Below, one piece after another: positions 1 through 14,904 of a DNA stretch of 64,000 nucleotides. Each line of letters begins with the position of its first letter. The first letter of the stretch is position 1. Under the pieces are notes generated by a model. That model was given only the letters and a program-made list of their open reading frames with translations, was not told the origin of the DNA and made no database searches. Source of the stretch: Siniperca chuatsi (Eukaryota > Chordata > Actinopteri > Centrarchiformes > Sinipercidae); contig NC_058045.1 in NCBI RefSeq assembly GCF_020085105.1, positions 3,370,333 through 3,434,332 on the forward strand, given 5' to 3'. The translations under genes were made by a program, and so were the position numbers.

Positions 1-14
1 TCCTATTCTGTTAA

Positions 15-80
15 TCATCAGTGACCCCCCCAGATTTATCTTGTGATCCCTTAATGGGGTCTCAACCCCCAAGGTTAAAG
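15..80 (-). mobile_element. Fragment of hAT-like non-autonomous element
   Basis: The reverse complement of this edge segment closely resembles the left end of the element at 26564-26874: both carry a 'ggtcacaagataaatctg'-like core next to a 'gggtcggg/gggttgag' block. It is therefore a second copy in the opposite orientation, cut by or close to the window edge. Confidence 0.5.
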
Positions 81-3000
81 GAACATGCATCTCTAACTCT
101 AGATTGTGATACAAGACGATTTACATGAGCCATAAATCAAGTCTTTGAAACTGAACTCCCCGATCAACCAGCAGGACACAGATTATTACCCACAACAAAA
201 CACTGAAGCCTGTCCACTCCGCGAGCGAGTTGCCAGTGAGAATCAAACAGGCCACTTGTTGACCTAGCAGTGACACAGCTCAAGGGCCACTGGAGAGGGC
301 CTTAATGAGTATTCTTAAACAAGGGGATTAGCCAGATGGTCAGATCACTCTTTTCTCCAACCTCTCCCATCTGTGCATTTCATGTGGCTCGGCTGAAACC
401 ATCGAGATTGGCCACTCCGACCTCACCAGCTCAATTTGGGCTAGTGTTACCTACAGCACTATTTGACTCCAGATATAATCTTTATTGCTCACAGAGTGAA
501 AGTCCATTAAAAGGCATACTGTAGGTCTCGGCGCTGAAAGGTTCCTGGAGTGATGTCTGTGAGAGTCTTTAAAAGACCCCTTTCTTCCACCAAGTGAAAG
601 CAGCTATTGAGGGTAGACATTGCAGAATACTAACCTAAGTGGTGGTCTGCATTTGCTGTGAAATAAATCAAAAGTGTTCCGTGTGTGCCGATAGAGGGGA
701 GAGAGGCAGTGGACATGCACAGAATCAGCTACAGTATTGCCTCCATGGACTAACACACATATACACACACACACACACACTAGACTTTGCGTGCTGTTCT
801 GCTAACACAACCACTGGTGCAAAACGTGGTGTGTTCAAACACCAGCAAGAGTTGCTCCGTTGCACTTCGAGGAAACAATGATGGGTTCTCTATGAAAGCT
901 TATTATCTGCCATTTGGTGGAAGCAATCATCCAAAGTGCCAAACAGTGGTACAAAAGCATACAAGAGATGGTGATATTACAGTACAAGGAAATAAATATC
1001 ATTTGCATCAATTAATTTGGGAAACTTACAGAAATAAGAGACTTCAACTCCAACACCCTCTTCTCACTTGCGGATGACTTTAAAATTCATGAACGTCACC
1101 TGAAAAAGAGGAAAACGATTGTTACCATGTTTCTTTAACAATAACTTTTGTGTGGTATGTTTGTCATCGTTACCATCAATTAAAGATTAATTTTATCCAA
1201 ATTACAAAAGAGAATGTTTTGCCACTTGTGCCTAAAGGTATAGCCATACAGAGAGACTGTCTTCATTTGTCCAGGTTGCCGAGATGTCTGTTTCTCAGAT
1301 GTCCTTCTCTAACCCAATACCATGGAGATGAAAGGGAAATTTTATTTTACAGTCAGAGTTTTCATTATGACTACCTTCTACCAAAAAAATTGCAGGGACC
1401 ATTTTTCTGGACAGAGATGTCGCTGTAAAATGTTTCACATGCAGTGAGTATCAAAACTAAAAATTCCATTCCCTTCCACTGTGATGGGGTGGAGGCAGAA
1501 AACTCACAGACAGATATCTTAAGGCCTGGGCAAGTAAAACAAAAACTATCTGCATGGCTGCATACCAGAGGTAAGTGAAAACTTTTTTATTTGTAATTTG
1601 GGTAAACCAACACTTTAAAGGAAGAGTGTGTTGCCATTGGAATCAGGACACATTTTACACTGACCAAATTCTTTACATCCCACCAACAAATTGAGGTTTG
1701 ACAAAGTATGAAAATTTGAATTGGAAAGTGTTTTTAGAGCCCAATGAATGCACTCTCGAGCCACCTGAGGTCCCTCTGTAATGGATGTTCAAGACAGAAC
1801 AGAGGTCCTGTGTGAAGTCCACAGCAGAGCCAACAGAGGATCAGTGTATTTCTCACACAGCACTTTCACTGCACAAACAACAGCCCACACTCAGCCACGC
1901 AAAGTCTAACAAACGACAAACAGCGCGATTCTTGTATGCAACTTTGAAGTCGAAAAATTGTCCACAATCAGTCTTAATATAGTTAGTGATGCCTGATATT
2001 TTCTTTCAAAAATTGATTCCAAAAATGCATTCTCATCAGATAGACAGCTAGTCATTCCTGGGCTGCCTGGCTTAAGCAGACCACTCTGAGAGCTAACCTG
2101 GGGTCAGCCTTATTATAGCCTCACATGCACACAAGCACACACTACAAACAGCCATTTGCTAAACCAGGGGTCATAGAAAACAAATAATAACATCAAAGAA
2201 GTCAAACGGCCGATGGGGCGCTTTGAAGGTACCATGTTCAGGACAGGACCGCCCTGAGTGGGCCTCAAATTGAGAGAGTATGGGAGCTAGTCTTAATCGA
2301 GAGTGGGAGGCCGCTAATTAAAGAAAGAACTGCACTGGATAAGGAGAGACTTAAAAAGAGAGGCTCTGTTCACACAGACAGACAACAAAAAACACCACAG
2401 CAGCATTTCTCTGACACTATGCATCATGACAGCGCCTTAACACAGCATCTAAGTTGTACAAAGAGTGCAATACAAATGCGCCTTTGATTCCACAATTTGA
2501 GGCTAATTGAGAACAATGAAGAAAAAAGCAAACACTGAGCATGTGTGATCTTTTATTCATGTCTTTAATCAACCAAATGATTCTCTCTTGGATGCATTTT
2601 TTCTCTCAGGGCACAATTAAGGGCAATTCTGACCAGAACAACTCAAAGGCTTGTACACTAAAAAGTTCTTGTGATAATAATAATGATAACAAATAGTCGG
2701 CAAAAAACACACTTGTGTGAAACGTCCCTGTAAACATTTCTGTAAGATGCTTTTTACTTTTTTTTGTAGAAGAAGCAGTATTTCCCAACAAAAGTTGAAA
2801 AGCCGAGGATTCTAAAAGCCACCTTTTCAATTGAACAATCCCCTGAGCGCCGTTCACACTCTGCGGCTCTCGATGACCCGTCTGAACACGTTCCAGATGT
2901 CTGCAGAACCAGTTATTCTGTTTCCCCTCCTTTTTTTTACCCCCCTCTCTTCCCTCCATTCCTCCGCTCCACACACCCTGCCACTCATCTGCAGATGGCA

Positions 3001-6000
3001 GATCTGACATCTGGAGGATGCTGGGTAATCAGAGAGACAGCTGGCTGCCCAGAAGAGGAGAGTTGCCGCAAAACGCACATGCTTACACACACACCCACAC
3101 ACAGGCATACACTCGAATTCAGACTAATATGCATGAATTCTGCACAAAAGCCCATGCATTTCTGCATACACTGACATGTACAGATACAATACTGTATATA
3201 TACACTACTGTATTTGGAAAGTGCACTTCCACATTGGTAATATGTAGAATTAAGGTGTGGTGCAGCCAGGGTAGATCAACACAATCTTAAATAATACTAT
3301 GTTTTATCAGTTATTGAAACTAACTGTGTGCAGGAGTGGTACCATATTGCAGTCATTGAGGGTGTGGCAGGAGAGTTCATGAATATACATTTCAATACCT
3401 GACCCTGTAGATTTTCAAGCTCCAAAAAGTGCTTATCAGCCCTCTGTGAGCTGCAACATCCGTGCATATAAGGTTAAAGTAGGGTCGGACGGCTATTCAG
3501 TACTGTCATCTTTTGGCTTTAAGTAAAACCATATTGTCACAATATGACAATGTTGTGCTATTGTTTTGCAAAATTCAGTTATTCAAATTAATATTTCCAA
3601 ACTGTAATAACAAAGTAAGCTTTAAAAGTTTTTGATTTGCACATGTAAGTTGTTTTTTAACATACATTTAAAACATAACTTAAACATAGTTCATGGAACT
3701 GAATATCACTATTATCAATGTATGCTATTTTGCAGGTGATACAAAAAGAACTTCCCCACACTAGAGCCTGGACATTCGATTATATTATGTGATTTTGCAA
3801 ATATTTGCCATATTGTGAGAAACATTGACATCAGAAAAAGATTTGCACTTTTATCATGATTTTAATTTCAGCCATAATACCTGACCCTAGTACAAGACCT
3901 GAAGAGTAAAAAACGGAAATGTTCCTCTGGAAGTAGATGAACTACTACTCAGTGATCACTGGAACCAGTCAGCACTCAAACAGACCCATATGAGCTGACA
4001 CGCACTCTCTTAGACAACAAGCCCACATTAACATGTTCTTCTTGTTTTAGTGTTGCTTTTTTCCTTTGCATACGCACTCTTAAAAGAACATTATGGTTTG
4101 TATTTCTGTGTTTTTCCACCTCCCTCTCTTGTTCGAGTTCTCCCACATGCCCAATCCCAACCATTGCTCTTCCCATCTACCTCTGACAGGGAGCTGACAT
4201 GGGAGACCCAGGCTATAAAGCCATTCCAGGCTCCTCCTGACAACTGCAGGAAGTAGCAGCTACCTTTTTGGCCCACTGTCCAACAGCTGTAAAATGGCAC
4301 ATGTTACCCTACCATTGAGACCGCGGCAAAAAAGCACCTGTCTGGAAAAGAAAAGGAAAAGCCAGAAACTTTCTTTTGGCAAAAGCAAAGCCGAGACATC
4401 ATAGCATTACAGATAATAACAAGAGAGGTAAGAGATGGTGAACGCCAAGGACATACAGTGTATTATATTAAGAGTGATGCCTGCACCTGCACAATGAATG
4501 CACACATTCACGCAACAAAATATGCACAGTCCCAAATGTTGTCTTGTTGCAGCTGTCAGTGCCACTTGTGTAGAAGCGGACACACTAGAGTAAGAACAAT
4601 GGAACTCTATGAGACAGAAGCTCTCTCAATGAGCTTCGCACCACATGAGGCTCCGTGCTGCCACTTCCATGTCTGCACCATAGGAAACAGAGTATGGTTC
4701 CAACTAATCATATGGGCAATTAAACCAGAATGAGGTTCACTTGACCCATAAATGATGAGCTTATAGCACACATTAACTCTCAGCAGACCTCTGGCCATGT
4801 TGTACAGGCCTCGTAATGTTTCTGTTGTTATTTCTTTCTCTCGAGGGCTGCAAGCAAGCAACTTATCTTCCTATTATCACTGAGCTATTATTTTACTGCA
4901 TTTCACACTTCTGACTGATAGATTGCCAGATTAGATAGATAGATTGCCAAGACGCTATAATCGTTCAAATGGGTATGATGGCGAACTCTTTCAGACAATC
5001 TTTTCCCAAAGGCATTCACGGTGTTGCACTCGTTTGTATACATGAAAAGGGACATAAGTAGTTAGAAGAATGATAAAACATAGCTTTAGAGAGAAGTTCA
5101 CACCCTGCCTACTTTATCACCTCCACACACCTGATCATTCTCTGTGTTAAGTGGGCATGCTTGTCAGATAGTTGGTTTTAGAAAGTTTCAAAATTTTTCA
5201 AACACAATTCCCCCCCAATTTCGATGTCGGAAAAGTTTGGGAAGTGGGGGTTTCAGACACTGTTGACAATCCAACAATCATACTCAGGTTAAGGCATACT
5301 GACCCCTTTATACTGGACAGAGGTCGGAGGGTGGTTGATTGGTTGGGTGTACAAAGCGCAGGACTTTGATCCCACGTGTGGTTGGGTTTAGGCTGCTAAA
5401 ATGGTTGCTTAGGGTGGGGGAAAGATAATGTTTCAAAATAAATGTTTTGTGGTTATGTTGATAAAAAAAAAGACAGGGTTGCAGATATGCAGGTGGGTGG
5501 GCAAACCGCTACTCAGAACACCTTTAATAAGTGGAACGAGGGAAGGGGATGTTTGCATGAGTGAAAAGCCTTTGTGTTCCCTTCACAAAAGACTTGGGTG
5601 AACTCTACAGCGGCTTAAGTGACAACATGCATTCTCTGTTAACATGAAATATTGCTAAAGTAAAGGGTGGGCTAGAGGGAGGGAGGGAGAGGGTTGGTAG
5701 GGACAAGCGCTAGCACATACATCTAAACCTCGCCCCTCTGCTCACTACCCTTAAGAGATTACATTATGGCTCTCGCCATTGTGCCGCTTCTTCAAGACAA
5801 AGCCTGTTCCACTGTGCAAACAGTGCAGCCTTGGAAAGATTGTAAAAACAAGAGGTGAATGTCAAAGGCAGAAGTGAATAGGATCTCTCCCTTCTTTTGT
5901 CACGCTGGTAAGGTATGCACAAACACATCGCTGCATGACAGAGAAGAAAGGATGGCCTTGTGGAGGAAGGAGCCGGAAAAGGTTGGAGCGTCTTTGCATG

Positions 6001-7325
6001 AAAAGGCCAATACCGTGAGAAGTCTCCTGCCTGACTCCTGGGTCTATAGAAAAACCCCTCCACAAGTATTTGGATGAAAGACCCCCAAAACACACAGGCA
6101 TTACACTAAAGACAAAACACAAGGCCTGGAATGATGACCTATGACTGCAAAGAGAAAAAGGTCTCTGGGATATAGAACATTAATGTTGCAAAACTATCCA
6201 ATTAAAAAAAGAAAAAGAAAACAAAAGTACAAAATAATATATTCATCAATAAAGTAAATTTTCTTCATTTACTGCAAAGTGATATCAGATGTATGAAGAC
6301 CAGCCAACCACTGCTAAGCTTCCACTGTCCCAGCCTGAAGTCAACCTTGTCACGACCCAAACAAGGCTTTAACTGTCAGGGGCAATAATGAGGTCGACCT
6401 CAGTTCCCTCTAATTTACAAGGCCAGCGCCAGCCTGTAATTAATTGCTGCGTGCATAAATGTAAATGAGTCCACTGGGGAAGCAGAGGGAGAAAAAAAAA
6501 ACGGCTGTCAGGCCAATATTCCAGCAGGGAGCAATCTGCGAGAGAGGGAAATGATTTAGAGGACAGCGCACAAATCTGCTGCTCCGTAAAACACGGAGAA
6601 GCTGAATGTGAGGGGGGGCTTGTTGAGATGGAGGAGGTGGTCATCAGCAATGGTTAAAAAAACAAATAGAAAAAACTGTGGTGGCAATAAATATCAAATG
6701 TTTTATTTCAATTTTCTCCTCCCCCATATGTCTGCAATTTGTATTCATAAGAGAAATCAAACATACGGTTTATCTCATCTGCCAGGCCCAAACTCCCCCA
6801 CCCCACACTACTCTTACTTGTTGTACTGTGGTGACATGTTTTTCTAAAGAATTAATGTACATATTTTATTTTATAGAGACCATGATGATGCAAACATTTA
6901 TTAAGGATCAAGACTTTTTCCTTTACTTAATTTTTCCACAGTTTTTTTATATTAGTGCATTTTTGCTGCTCTGTCCGTGGCTGAAACAGACGTTTTGCTA
7001 GATGTCAGTGAGATTCAGAATGAGAGAGTGATTTCATGGCCAGCAGTTACTGATCTGATATCCACTAAGTTGCATTTTTCAGTCTTTAGCATTTTAATCT
7101 CAATTTGGAGTTGTTTATCATGAAAGGTCATTATTTTTTAGCTTAAATAATCCAAGGAAAGTTGATGGAGTATTTATTAACCCTGTGGGCCACAGAAACA
7201 ACTCTATGGGTGGAACTGGGCACTTAAGCAGCAGAATTTAATTAGCTGAATCAAGCAGTGACAAACATTGTTTTAACTATTAATTGGGTGGGTACTGATT
7301 CAATTTGTATAAGTCAAGCAAGTCT

Positions 7326-7712
7326 TTTAAAGGCCCAGTGTGTAACATTTAGAAGGAGCTATTGGCAGAAATGGAGTATAATATTAGAAGTTTGTTTTCA
7401 TTAGTGTATAATCACCTGAAAATAATAATCATTGTGTTTTCATTACATTAGACTAAGCCCTTTATATCTACAGAGGGAGCGGGTCCCCTTCCATGCAGGT
7501 TGCCATGTTGCACCACCATGTTTCTACAGTAGCCCAGAACGGACAAACCAAACACTGGCTCTGGATAGGGCTGTTCACATTTTTCGCAAGTTTTGCGGCC
7601 ACCGTAGTTTCTCCTACAAACTTGGAAGGGGAGGGTGAGGTGAGCGGTATTCAAATGGTTGCAATCTGCAATTTCACCGCTAGATGTAAAATCCTACACA
7701 TTGCTCCTTTAA
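7326..7712. mobile_element. MITE-like element, 387 bp
   Basis: The left end (ttaaaggcccagtgtgta) and the reverse complement of the right end (ttaaaggagcaatgtgta) match apart from a few bases, giving imperfect terminal inverted repeats that begin TTAAAGG. The interior has no coding capacity. The same left end recurs at about 62997, so this is a dispersed family. It has the form of a non-autonomous DNA transposon of the kind common in teleosts; the superfamily is not assignable from the sequence alone. Confidence 0.65.
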
Positions 7713-9888
7713 GACGTAATTCTTTTCAAATGCAAGTGTTTGGGTTATGTCAAATTGGTCGTATGCTTTGTTCTCTTCAAGCTGATACACTCCCTCCATC
7801 ATCACCATTATTATCCTCTACCAGCAAAAGTCATGGAGTTGCACAATGACAAAGAACTCATAAAATAAAAGAGAGGCAGGAAGAAGAAATATGTAATCAT
7901 TTATGGCAGTTCTCATTCATAAATCACCTGCACAAAAGGCAGCTGCTTAACTCCTTTGTGTGCACCATGAACAGACAGGCACAGAAACCATTGTCTATTG
8001 AAACCTGCACAAATGTGAGGGAAAAAAACACGTGAAATCCACAATGTATGGGTCAAAGTAGTGACACTTAAAGACACACACACACACGGCGGGCCCCGCA
8101 GCAGCCACAATAGCGTCTTTATGACATAAGCTCCTTTTCACTACAGTGCTTTACAAAGGCAAATGAGATTTTTCCTATAGCAGGCCTCCAGCAATAACAA
8201 TTGACATCACAGGCCAGCCTTACGTATGTTTCCCATATTAAACAGGGAGACACAGTGTAAGCTCCTTGAGAATGAGACTAAACAGCTTGCTGAGGCAGCA
8301 ATTTTCCCTCCTGAAACGGCAGGCCCTCCAACAGGGAACCATCGACTTGAGGGACTGTAGCAAAGGGCCATTTTATTTGGTTACACACCGGCTGCGAGCC
8401 AAGACAAATTAACTACCTCTAACAATACAGTAGTAGGATTGACCCGATTGTTTCTAATGTAGTCTCATCTCAGACTGAACGGTTGAACAAAGTTTGCTCC
8501 CAAAACATGCGTTTAACATTAGACGCATGAAAAAGCCCAACAGGTGGGTCCCCATGAGGAGTCTGCAATTCTCTTCAGATGGCTCACACAAGAGCACACA
8601 CACATACTCAGTGCTGCTACCTTTACCATTAAGTGTATCTTGTGTATTCTTGTGTGTGAAACCTTCTGGCACAAATGTCAGCAGGCCACGATGCTGCCGT
8701 CCGTCCCTCCATCTAAAGTGTGTTGGATTACGTGGCGGAAACTTGAGGTCTGAGCACAGTCAGCTCGATACCCGAGCCAGAGCCACTCCTCTGCACACCC
8801 GGTCATCACTGAACACCATACTCCACACTTCTGCTAATCCAACAGCGTGTACTGAACATAGCATACCATTTACAAATAGATATTGCAGGAGCGTGTGAGG
8901 AGCACGTCATTTATGAATATGTTCCCAGGCGCTGTAAAGCCCTGGGAACTTCATGACACAAGGAATGAGCCTGATGTGTGTATCTTACTAAGATGGGCAG
9001 CTTTCAGAGCTGTCCATCAAGCGGTACATTTCTATTCTGAGCCACACAGTAGATACCCAGCCTCGCTCATTCTCTCTCTTTCTCTTTTTTTTTCACTGTT
9101 GCCTCTATCTCTCCAATGCGAGCCCAAACGCTCACCACTGCTCATAATGACAACGGCTCGATTAAAGAGTTCTTTATGGCCTGGAAACCATGGTAACGCC
9201 CTGCGTAGACAAGCTGGCTGACAACCAATTGGATTTGAGCTTCAATGGGTGGGACCACATTATCTTGGCCCTCACTACTTTACCACAGGGTCATTTCGGA
9301 GGCCTCGCACCCCTAACCCTGCTGCCACGCCCCATTACTCCAAACCACTACGAGTGGTAAAGTGAAGGTTATCCAGCCTGCTTTTACAGGAGGGTGACGC
9401 TTCTAAAGATGGGAGGAGCAAAATCAAACTATAAAAGCAACGTAAACATGAGCTCAGAGTACAACCAGGCTTGCAATTGTTTTAACTCTAAAGTGATTAT
9501 TCATTTCACTTCGTTTGGCCAGGTGAGAACAATTAACTTGGTTTTGCACCAATTAACCAAAGATTCCTCAAGAAAATTGCAGTGCACTTTAGTAAGAGTA
9601 AAATCTTAACTGTTACTCATTTTCAAAAATGAGCTCTGTACTAGACTGATGAACTGCACAGAAGTTAAACCAAGTCACCAAAAATATCTTCAGATTTCAG
9701 ATTTAATAACTCATGACCATGTAAACATGGCAAGAAAATGGCACCTGGCAGGAATTCATTAAGTACATCATAAATTACTTAGGGAACAAAGGAAAAGCAT
9801 TCTTCAAAAAGGCACCTAATTTATATATACTAAATCTTTTATACTCTTTTAGAATGCAAGAACACAATTATCTTAAACATAGATGGAC

Positions 9889-10275
9889 ATTTAAAGGGGC
9901 ATGCCACCAACTTTGCACATCAAGATCAGTTTACTGGTCATGGGGAGGTGGGGCTTTGTCGAGTCTAACAAAAATAACTATGGTGGTCACGTAGTGATGT
10001 CATTGGGGTTATTAAGGTTGGAGACTACAAGCTTTTGACAAGAAAGCCTGTGTTACAAATTTGTAGATTGTAAGATGTGGACATTTACCAGGGTCTAATG
10101 AAGAGACACTATTGAGTTGCATCATGGGAAATGTACTTTGAACAAGGCAACTCAAAGTCAGGATATTTGCGCTTCTGCTGCTTCAATTTGGACAGTTTGT
10201 TTAATGATCTGTCCCTTACAAGTACCCCAACTTTATGGACGTGCAACACTAAATTGTTGGACTACCTCTTTAAAT
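9889..10275. mobile_element. MITE-like element, 387 bp
   Basis: The ends form imperfect terminal inverted repeats: the left reads atttaaaggggcatgccacc, and the reverse complement of the right reads atttaaagaggtagtccaac. The interior is non-coding. The family resembles a repeat commonly seen in fish genomes. No transposase fragment is visible, so the superfamily is left open. Confidence 0.6.
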
Positions 10276-13200
10276 AGTACTTTGGCAAGTTTTTTTATTG
10301 CTATTATGCTTGTATTCTTACCTTCAAATGAAATATGATACTTGTCTCCCAGACAATTGTCATTGTGAAGGTCACAGACCCTCTTTTTCATATACCACCC
10401 TTTATATCTTCTAAATACTTCTAATTACTCTCCAACCTTGTTTACACAATACATTGATATCAGGTTGTTTATCAAATTAAATGAGTCATGTACAATAGAA
10501 AAATTCCCCTTTTGTAGCTTGGAGCCAAGAAAGCAAGCTACGTATGACTGTACATCCTGCTCGGTTTTTATGTGTCATGAAATGTGTTGTATGCCTTTGA
10601 ATGCACGTGTATGTTTGTGTACAGTATACATGTGTGAGCGCACTGTCCGTGCGAAAGGACACATGAATTGTAACGCGTGGTTCTGATTTGTCAGTCCGGT
10701 CCGAGGCAACGTTTGCCACTTTCAGCGGCTCCCTCAAAACAGTCTCAGAGAGACTCATGGGAGCAGCACAGGAGGCCTTTTCCTCGCCACAAACATTTCA
10801 ACACATTTCTTTTTTCTTTTCCATCCAGTGTTGTACCACAGTGGCTCTGGAAACAACTTGTATTTAAAATCTTGTCAACAGCAGATAAAGTGATAAATGC
10901 ATGGGAATCTTCACAAGCATAGCACCTGAGAGTAATTAGTGCAACATTAACAACAGATTCAAAACGTAGTGCAAATTATTTCTTTTGTTTGCTTTAACCT
11001 GCAGGGAGTGCCAGAGGGGTGGGGTTTATGTGTCATGTCATTCAGACAGTCGGCTTGGCTGTCATTCACACAAAAGATGAGTAAATGTATCTTCAAACAC
11101 TTTCATTCGATTGTAAAAACTTTCAGGCACTTGCATTGTCCTATGTCAAACCCCACCCATCTGGTTCTTAAGCTGGATAATCCAAACCAAGAGATGTTTG
11201 CTAATGACACCCACTTTCCCATATTGATTCCTGCAGGTTGTTATTGAAGTTAGGTGTCATTTTAGGGAATTTACTTTAGATTTTTGAGGACAGAATCATT
11301 TAATGTCTCAAATATTTCCTGATGAACTTTTCTGTAGAGTAACAAAATGTATCTGTAATGTTAGGAACAATACCCTGCAATTCATCACCATTTGATGACA
11401 GACTGAAAGAAAAAGAGAGAGAGACAGAAGTAAAGTGGAAGGAGGAAGAAAAACTGAAACTCTAAAAGCTCCTGGACATGCAGACATACTCGCATGTGAT
11501 TTCCCTTTTCTGTAAAATCATCAGGGGCAGTGTAATTGCCAAAGCATCTGCTGCTGCTGCAATCCAAGGCCGCGACTACTGACTGACAGATAAAGAGCTG
11601 CTTGAGCACCAGTGTCAGTCACCTGGTGACCCTATAGTCTTGTTAGAAATACCTCAATCTGCAATCTGATTGGCTGAAACAAAGAGACTGACCACAACAC
11701 TTTAATATTGTTATTTATGTCCACGAATTAGCAAAGAATCAACTGTGTCGGACACTTTTCCAGGACTCCTTTTTTAACGTTTACTTTTGGCTGCTGATCC
11801 TGGCGAGGCTTAGACATCCGTTAAGTGCAGCAGAGAAAAAACATTCTGAATTATGTCTTTTTACAATGATTCGGCCTCCTTAAAGTAAAACAATAAAGTT
11901 ACAATGATGGAATTTCCATGACCAAGCAGCGATGAATAATAACTTGTGAGGCTAATCTATTTTGCAAGCAACATCAGAGGATCTAAATTGTTTTGTTTAT
12001 TTTTTCTAATTCTATATGCTTCTTTAGGGGGAAATAATTAGACAAAGGTCAACATTCAGTATATATTGTTCATGAGGTGGATGTTTAACTTTGGAAGTTA
12101 AAAACTCTACAACTGTTCTGGGTCCTTCTTTGACCTTTTCTCCACTTTAGTATTTGCACTTTCTGATCTCTACATAACTGGGTTCAGTTTCAAAAAGCAT
12201 CTTAACTCTTTATTCCACTACAAGCCAACGTAAAGAAAGATTTTTTTTTAGGGAAGCATTGGGTGGCTTTTTGGGACAGTTCAGAGTGGTCCTATCAGTA
12301 AAGTCAGATCGATGTTTGCGGAGTGCTTCAAAGAAGCACTTAATGTGACCCCCTACATAAAGCATAAGTCATTTTGCTGCTCATCATTTTGTTTTTCTTT
12401 AGTGATACAAAATGACTGTTGCTTCCTCTCAGGATGCAAGAAATAACCTTGACCTAGCTTCTCAAAAGCACTTAAAGGAAAATTCCACCCTTCAGTACCT
12501 TGTATGTTCATATATAACAATTCAGATTTGTTTGGCACATTCCAGGAATTATTTCATGTTACTTCAATTTCTGAGTTCCTACATTTCCAAAAATGACTTT
12601 CAACAACCCAGAGAAACAGCAGCCCTCTGTGATGTGCTGCTGGAGAGTGAGATGGTGAGTTTTTCCACTTGAAAAAAAGTGAGAGAGCAGAGAGAACGAT
12701 GCTGTGGTTTGCCATGCCGAGTTGTTCACAAATCACAAAACAAACAGGAAAACAGAAAAACAACAACATTGCAGACAACATTCATCGACAATAATCACAA
12801 TATAAGAAAAAAAAAAGTGGTTTCAGTTTAATGTGGATTTAAGCCACCGCTTGTTATTTTTCTCTCTAGGCAGGACGCCAGGTTTGTGACTGTGTTAACA
12901 CTGCAGCAGTCATTTGTCAAAGGCTCTTGTGTGAACCATACGTTTATAAATCTTACTCAGTCCTTTACAGGTACATAATAGCCATTGTTAATGTTGTAGT
13001 CATCAGACGACGACACAGACCCTGATGCCTAAAGAAGAAAAGAGTCTGAGAGAGAAAAGAGCCGAGGAAGAGGATGAACTTCATGAACCTGAGCTACTTT
13101 GTGAATCAGGGCGGCCAAAAATATGAGCTGCTGTGAACATGACGAGGACACACCACGATGGTGAACAAAGATTTTGCCTAAATACTGTATGTAAAGATGT

Positions 13201-13499
13201 GAAATGAAGAGAAAGGAGGAGTGAGTGTGTGTGTCTGTGTGGAGGAAATGCTGTTGTCATTAGGAGCTGGTGTGTCAGGTAAGCTCTTATTCTGGGATTT
13301 GTAATTGGATGGTGGGGAGCAGGTGCTGGAGAAACAGCGGCAGAAAGGAAAGGTTACCCCAACCACTGAAAGCGAGGAGAGAGGAGAATGAACGCGGCCC
13401 CTCGTTATTCTCCGCTCCGGGGAAAAATGAGGAAGCTGTTTCCAAGGTTATATGGTGGTGGAGAACAGAGGAGGGATCCACAGAGAAGTACACCCACCC

Positions 13500-13890
13500 A
13501 GCGGGGCACACACACTCACACACACACTCAGAGTCAAGAACATACATACATGCAGGCAGAAGAGCCACCTGGTATAGACACACGTGACAAGGACACACGA
13601 CAAGACACAAAGAGAAATACTGTTATAATATACACACCTAACTGTGCACAAGGACATGCATGCATACGTGCACGCATGTAGGCTTATGTACACACACGCA
13701 CACCTAAAACACACTTACACATGCAAACACTGGATAAAATGTCAAAATGCACATGATCCCACTCAGTCACACACAGAGAAACATTTGACAGATCTGTTTA
13801 TGTCGACAATCACAAAAACACAAAAGATACAAAAATCCATAAACACACACATAAATACAAGCACACACACATACTGTACGTACACACACC
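13500..13890. repeat. CA-rich cryptic microsatellite zone
   Basis: Many short (CA)n, (ACAC) and CATA tracts are interspersed over about 400 bp. Open frames here are artefacts of this composition. Nothing else is recognisable. Confidence 0.7.
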
Positions 13891-14856
13891 TAAGCTTGCA
13901 TTGTGGCTGAGAAACTTATGGGCATCTGCCAGCGTGCTTCAAGTGTTCATTCTCCAGGGCCTCAACCTTTCTTTTTCAGCAGCAACACTGCAATTTGGGT
14001 GTGCCGTTGGGCCAGAGATAAGTATAGGCTGACTAATATGCACTTAGGACCCAGGGAGAAATACTTAGGGCTAAATGTTTAATTTGTGTTTGTACAACAC
14101 ATGTCCAATTTGGGGGCTGGTGTCTTTTTCAAAGAGCCCGACAACAAATAATTAGGACTCTCCGGATTGGCCACAGGCTTAAAATGGTGGAGCGACAGTT
14201 TTCCGATGAAGGTGAACAACATGTTAAAAAAAAAACAACATGTGGAAACACTTAAATCTGCACCGTGGTCAGATGGGAGATAAGCATTTTACTCAATAGA
14301 CAGGGTAAATTAAATAGCAGTATTGCTAAAGGGGTTAAAAATGAAAATGCATCCTAAAACTGTAATTAGATACAATTTCTTTTGCATACCAGGGTGTTGT
14401 AAATGTCTGATAAATGTCAGTCTCAAAATTCAGAGCAGTCCGCCACCTCCTCCGTTGAAACTATCCCTTCATCTCACTCTCTCGTTCTCTCAGCCATCAA
14501 ATCTCTTAATCTTTAATCTTTCCAACTGCTTGTACCCTCTCTCTGCCACTTAAGAGTCCCTCTGTGCCACACCAGAGAAAAAGGCCCCTCAGAGTCCAAG
14601 AAATATATGTGGCATATTAGAATAATGTGTGAGCTACGGATAGATTTCTAAGTATGAGAATTAGGTCCTGAGGTTGGCCTTGCATTATCATCACCAGCGT
14701 GCACATTTTCTGGGCTTAACATTGGAGGCAAATTTAAAGAAATTGAAATTGACATTTTCAGAGTGGAATTTAGTTTAAAATAAATATTTTGTAGTGACTT
14801 TTAATAACAGCTAAACTTGTGCTGGAAAAGAACAGTGTGAGTCAGTGGGCGCTTGT

Positions 14857-14861
<5 letters not shown>

Positions 14862-14902
<41 letters not shown>
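14862..14902. repeat. (GA)n microsatellite
   Basis: An uninterrupted AG/GA dinucleotide run of about 41 bases. Confidence 0.95.

Positions 14903-14904
<2 letters not shown>

Noticed and set aside
2606..3010. 134-codon minus-strand frame in the presumed sox6 intron
   Set aside because: The composition follows a T-rich stretch, the peptide does not match sox6 or any family I know, and splice-site support is absent.
5380..5460. Possible dispersed repeat ('gtttaggctgctaaaatggttgcttaggg')
   Set aside because: It has a vague resemblance to a fish repeat, but the limits and ends could not be defined.
13270..13714. Several His/Thr-rich or Cys/Val-rich frames
   Set aside because: They arise from CA-repeat composition on both strands.
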